Shown piece by piece: positions 61,303 through 64,000 of a stretch of DNA of 64,000 bases; the first letter of the stretch is position 1; the number at the start of each line of letters is the position of its first letter. The translations under genes and the position numbers were made by a program. The notes beneath the pieces were generated by a model that was given only the letters and a program-made list of their open reading frames with translations, ran no database searches and was not told the DNA's origin. This stretch comes from Trichuris trichiura (lineage: Eukaryota; Nematoda; Enoplea; Trichinellida; Trichuridae): positions 4,712,001 through 4,776,000 of the forward strand of contig JBAJFE010000014.1 of NCBI GenBank assembly GCA_037903355.1. The letters run 5' to 3'.

Positions 61303-61607
61303 TTCGAATAACCCTAAAAGCAATCAAAGCTGCAAATTCAGTGTCATATCTTTCAGTTTCAAGGAGCGTTAAGTCTCTCATAGGGTCGCGTTAGGTACTG
61401 TCTTACAACAAATTATATAAAAGTATGAAACGAACTGTTGTCCAAGCCAGTAAGCTGTAAACCTAACTTTTCAGTCCGAAATTTGGACGTACACAAAGGA
61501 ATCACGCAACGTTGCGTAATTATGGGTCAGGCCACGTAATAAAAGTAGCGATAATCCTATTATCGAAGGCATCTGGCTCGGGAGACCAGAAGAGGATTAG
61601 AATAGCG

Positions 61608-61943
61608 GGCGGCAAGTCTGTTGAGATCTTGTACACCTGCAAACGCTTTGTTTTCAGGGAAGTTGTAGGATCAACCGGTGCATGCATCTTTGTGGAGATT
61701 AAAAATTCAATCAAATCCCAAACGCTCATACCAGTGGGCAGGAAGCATGTTAGACTGGGTAGTATCATCATCACTGGCGAAGAGCGTCGATATCGCGCCC
61801 TCTCAAAGGAAGATTACACACACTTACGTATAAACCGTTCCGCAAAATTCGTATGCCCAATGACGAGGGCGCATACCCAGACGGAGAAGTCCATGTGGCC
61901 TCAAGCCAAATGTCAGAATAAAATCCGGTGGGAGCTCGCGTAA
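61608..61943 (+). pseudogene. Merlin (IS1595/ISXO2-like) transposase fragment
   Basis: The frame reads RFVFREVVGSTGACIFVEI, then IIITGEERRYRALSKEDYTH, LRINRSAKFVCPMTRAHTQT and MWPQAK, matching the ISXO2-like transposase pattern ...GG.....TG..F..., IISD.W..Y..L...GY.H, VNHS..FV.P..G.HTQ.IE..W. The second catalytic Asp (ISD) is Gly and the Glu (TIE) has become Lys, so it is dead. The N-terminal part is missing or unrecognisable. Confidence 0.75.
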
Positions 61944-62089
61944 GTGTGCTCGACTCATACTTCTGTAAGTTCATGTAGCGTCGGTGAAGATCTATTCGAG
62001 ATGATCCTGCACAAGACTGCAGTGAAATGGTGATGACCTTGTATATACTTGTGGTTAAAAGGAGGTAAACCACCTGTGGAGAAGTTAAA

Positions 62090-62850
62090 AGCATAAACTT
62101 CGCTTCCACAAACATTATGGTTAGCTATGATGTCAAAGACTTATTCACAAGCTTGCCCATACCGGTAACCCTACAGGCTTTGCTAGACTTACCAAGTTCA
62201 GACGAAACCCTACCTCAACGTAAAAACTTGAGCCCGTTCCATATTGTAGAACTTTGCTCTGGCGAACACCTTTCATTTTCAAAGCTCATTTTATAAACAA
62301 GAAAACGGGGCACCAATAAGGAGCTCACTATTACCGTTACAGGCAGAGATGTTCATGGAGTACTTGGAACGCCGTGTTTTCCCCCACCGACACTGAGACT
62401 TTACACCCACGTACTTTAAACGATACGTGGACAATGTGCTGTGTATCAAAACATATTATGCTCGTTTCCCTTGTTAATCACAATTAGGTCGTTACTCGTC
62501 GACCTAAAACAATATTTGTTACATACTCAGAATTTAACTAACAAGGTCAATCGAGTCCTATAAAAGGACAACGCGTAAACAACGTGAGGCTTCTGGGAAT
62601 TAGGTGCAAGCTACGCTCAACGACTGTGTGACGTTTGACGAAGAAATAAAGCTTACGCCAGCGGACTTAACACAATGTCCTTGCAGTACTTAAAAGGAGG
62701 AACGAAGACGGTTTTCTAGAAATTCTGAACAGTGAATTTCCCAACGTAACAACTTTTACGATTGAAAAAGAGGTACAAGGGAAACTTTCATTTCTGGACA
62801 CCCTCATGATTCGCTCACAGGAGGGTATAAAAACCACCAGGAGGGTAAAC
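62090..62850 (+). pseudogene. Penelope-like reverse transcriptase fossil
   Basis: Plus strand, broken frames: NIMVSYDVKDLFTSLPIP (palm motif A), SSFYKQENGAPIRSSLLPLQ and AEMFMEYLERRVFP (motif B region), TYFKRYVDNVLCIK (motif C; YVDD has become YVDN at 62424-62435), and further on FLEILNSEFPNVTTF and GKLSFLDTLMIR (thumb). This order and wording is typical of Penelope-like elements rather than LINE or LTR enzymes. Stops and frameshifts are scattered, and the loss of a catalytic Asp makes it inactive. It may be a coding remnant of the families that left the inverted elements; that link is inference. Confidence 0.78.
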
Positions 62851-64000
62851 CTTTTTATTTTTTATCCTTGCCCTTTTTAAAAAAACTCTACTTCACCTCC
62901 CCCATGCTTTCTGTTACTCTTCGCTTTCCTATTATCCCCCTTTTTCGATCTTCTAACTCGTTCAAAAACCTCCCAAGACTCCCGTGTTTTAAAGCGCTTG
63001 ATCTGACTAGTGATATGCCAGCATTCGCTCTGCCATTCTTTCACGCGCTGAAGACGGAAAGCTTCGCCAAATAAACGTTTAACAGGTAGCTTGCCCATAT
63101 CACCATTATGTTAATTCATACACCCGTTAGGGGCTTTATTTCCAAAGTATTTTTGGTTTTACATTTTCCTGGTTTTTTCTTTCTATCTTATTTATCGCCG
63201 TACATATATGTACGATAAAGTGCTACATATCACAAGTGTATGCGTCTGACGGACCCTGTTCACCACACCGTATACTTGTACATTAAAGTGCTTTTATTGT
63301 TGCTTTTTGTTCGGCATAAATTCCCCAACAGTTCTTGTAGAATACTTAACCCTTAAAGCTAAGGCGTCTGAAACATTGGGAATACTTTTCTAACTTAAAA
63401 ATTAAAACCACTAAAAATGCGTACAGTCTGCCTGTTGCTAAGACTACTTGTCGCCCAAGCTGCTGGTCCCCATTTTCCTAAAATTCGCCTGCAGTTTCTG
63501 TAGGTTGCCTAAACCTACACCAGAACTAGAGAAGACTGAGACTGTAGTCATTCATTTTCTAACTGAAAATTGGAAGCACTCAAATCACGCACCGTTGGCT
63601 CTGCGTAGACGCTACAATTAAGCCGCCACAAATTTCAGATTTATTTGGAGTAAGTTATGCTAAGAGCACTGCGCAATAGTAAACAAAACAGAGGGGAAAC
63701 CAGAGGCTAAACCAAAGAAAACGAGAAAAAAAGAGAAACAGAAAAATACAGAGAGGGCTGTTGGTTCTCCCTCTTCAGGGAGACACTGTCTTTGTGTCAG
63801 GCCATGCAACTGCATAAGTTATTTGGTGTTTTTCCATGGTGACGCCGGGCATGGCTAGCATTATGTAACAGTCCACGGATTGCGTTAGGTGCAAAAGCAA
63901 ACGTATCAATGACATTCATGAACCGACTAACTAGCCAGATCGTTTTCTCTAAAGCCCGCACGGAAACCCCTTCTAGCACGTACCATGACAACTTTTCAAG
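62851..64000. other. Terminal stretch of the window, nothing recognised
   Basis: Short frames on both strands without family resemblance. Repeated phrases ACGATAAAGTGCT and ACATTAAAGTGCT at about 63209 and 63278 hint at a small repeat. No gene is supported. Confidence 0.4.

Noticed and set aside
61000..61311. Plus-strand 103-codon open frame
   Set aside because: Antisense to the ABITRAM homologue, which has clear family support.
60748..61323. Upstream start at 61323 for the ABITRAM homologue
   Set aside because: That codon is TTG; the first ATG in frame is at 61302, which matches the family length.

Overview
The window looks like one piece of an animal nuclear genome. Several spliced genes with very short introns (37-59 bp) sit in a large AT-leaning, repeat-filled background. 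No bacterial-style operons, rRNA or tRNA genes were seen. The compact introns, splice acceptors that do not follow the Caenorhabditis consensus, a galanin/allatostatin-type receptor and degenerate secreted trypsin-like proteins would fit a dorylaimian (whipworm-like) nematode. This is only a guess: an NME5-like gene, normally linked to motile cilia, argues against it, and other invertebrates are possible.

Five protein-coding genes are well supported. (1) 1-4612, plus: the 3' part of a multi-domain trypsin-like protease homologue whose catalytic triads are destroyed. (2) 7447-14537, plus: an SLC35F6-like transporter, 8 exons, 397 codons, with one 5.5-kb intron full of transposons. (3) 15965-17101, minus: a single-exon rhodopsin-family peptide GPCR. 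(4) 55150-55899, minus: an NME5-like protein (NDK domain plus Dpy-30 motif), 4 exons. (5) 60748-61302, minus: an ABITRAM/Simiate (FAM206) homologue in one exon. For the spliced genes the exon lengths sum to a multiple of three and the joined protein follows the family alignment through each junction, which is the main support for the models. The stretch between about 17.9 and 47 kb holds no gene I can recognise.

Most of the rest is mobile-element debris: a dead mariner (about 9.94-11.1 kb), two hAT-type elements (11.15-11.56 and 51.93-53.15 kb), pogo/Tigger MITEs (51.26 kb, 6.9 kb, about 26.3 kb), a dead Tigger transposase (58.78-59.56 kb), a Merlin/IS1595-like transposase fragment (61.6-61.9 kb) and a Penelope-like reverse transcriptase fossil (62.09-62.85 kb).

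The most striking system is a set of at least eight short elements (12.68, 13.65, 17.56, 30.37, 34.44, 47.26, 50.37 and 56.95 kb, plus a direct-orientation relative at 53.8 kb). They are built as near-perfect inverted repeats. Most have 11-15 bp target-site duplications, and one end carries an extra ~30-37 bp extension. Two of them encode in both arms the C-terminal end of a Penelope-type GIY-YIG endonuclease ORF. Five of the elements carry hammerhead-ribozyme motifs: a CUGANGA core, a GGGUC/GACCC stem, GAAA, then the palindromic AGCU of a minimal helix III. Helix I co-varies between families. These are best read as inverted Penelope-like retroelements, or 5'-truncated derivatives of them, each carrying sense-strand hammerhead ribozymes in the terminal repeats.
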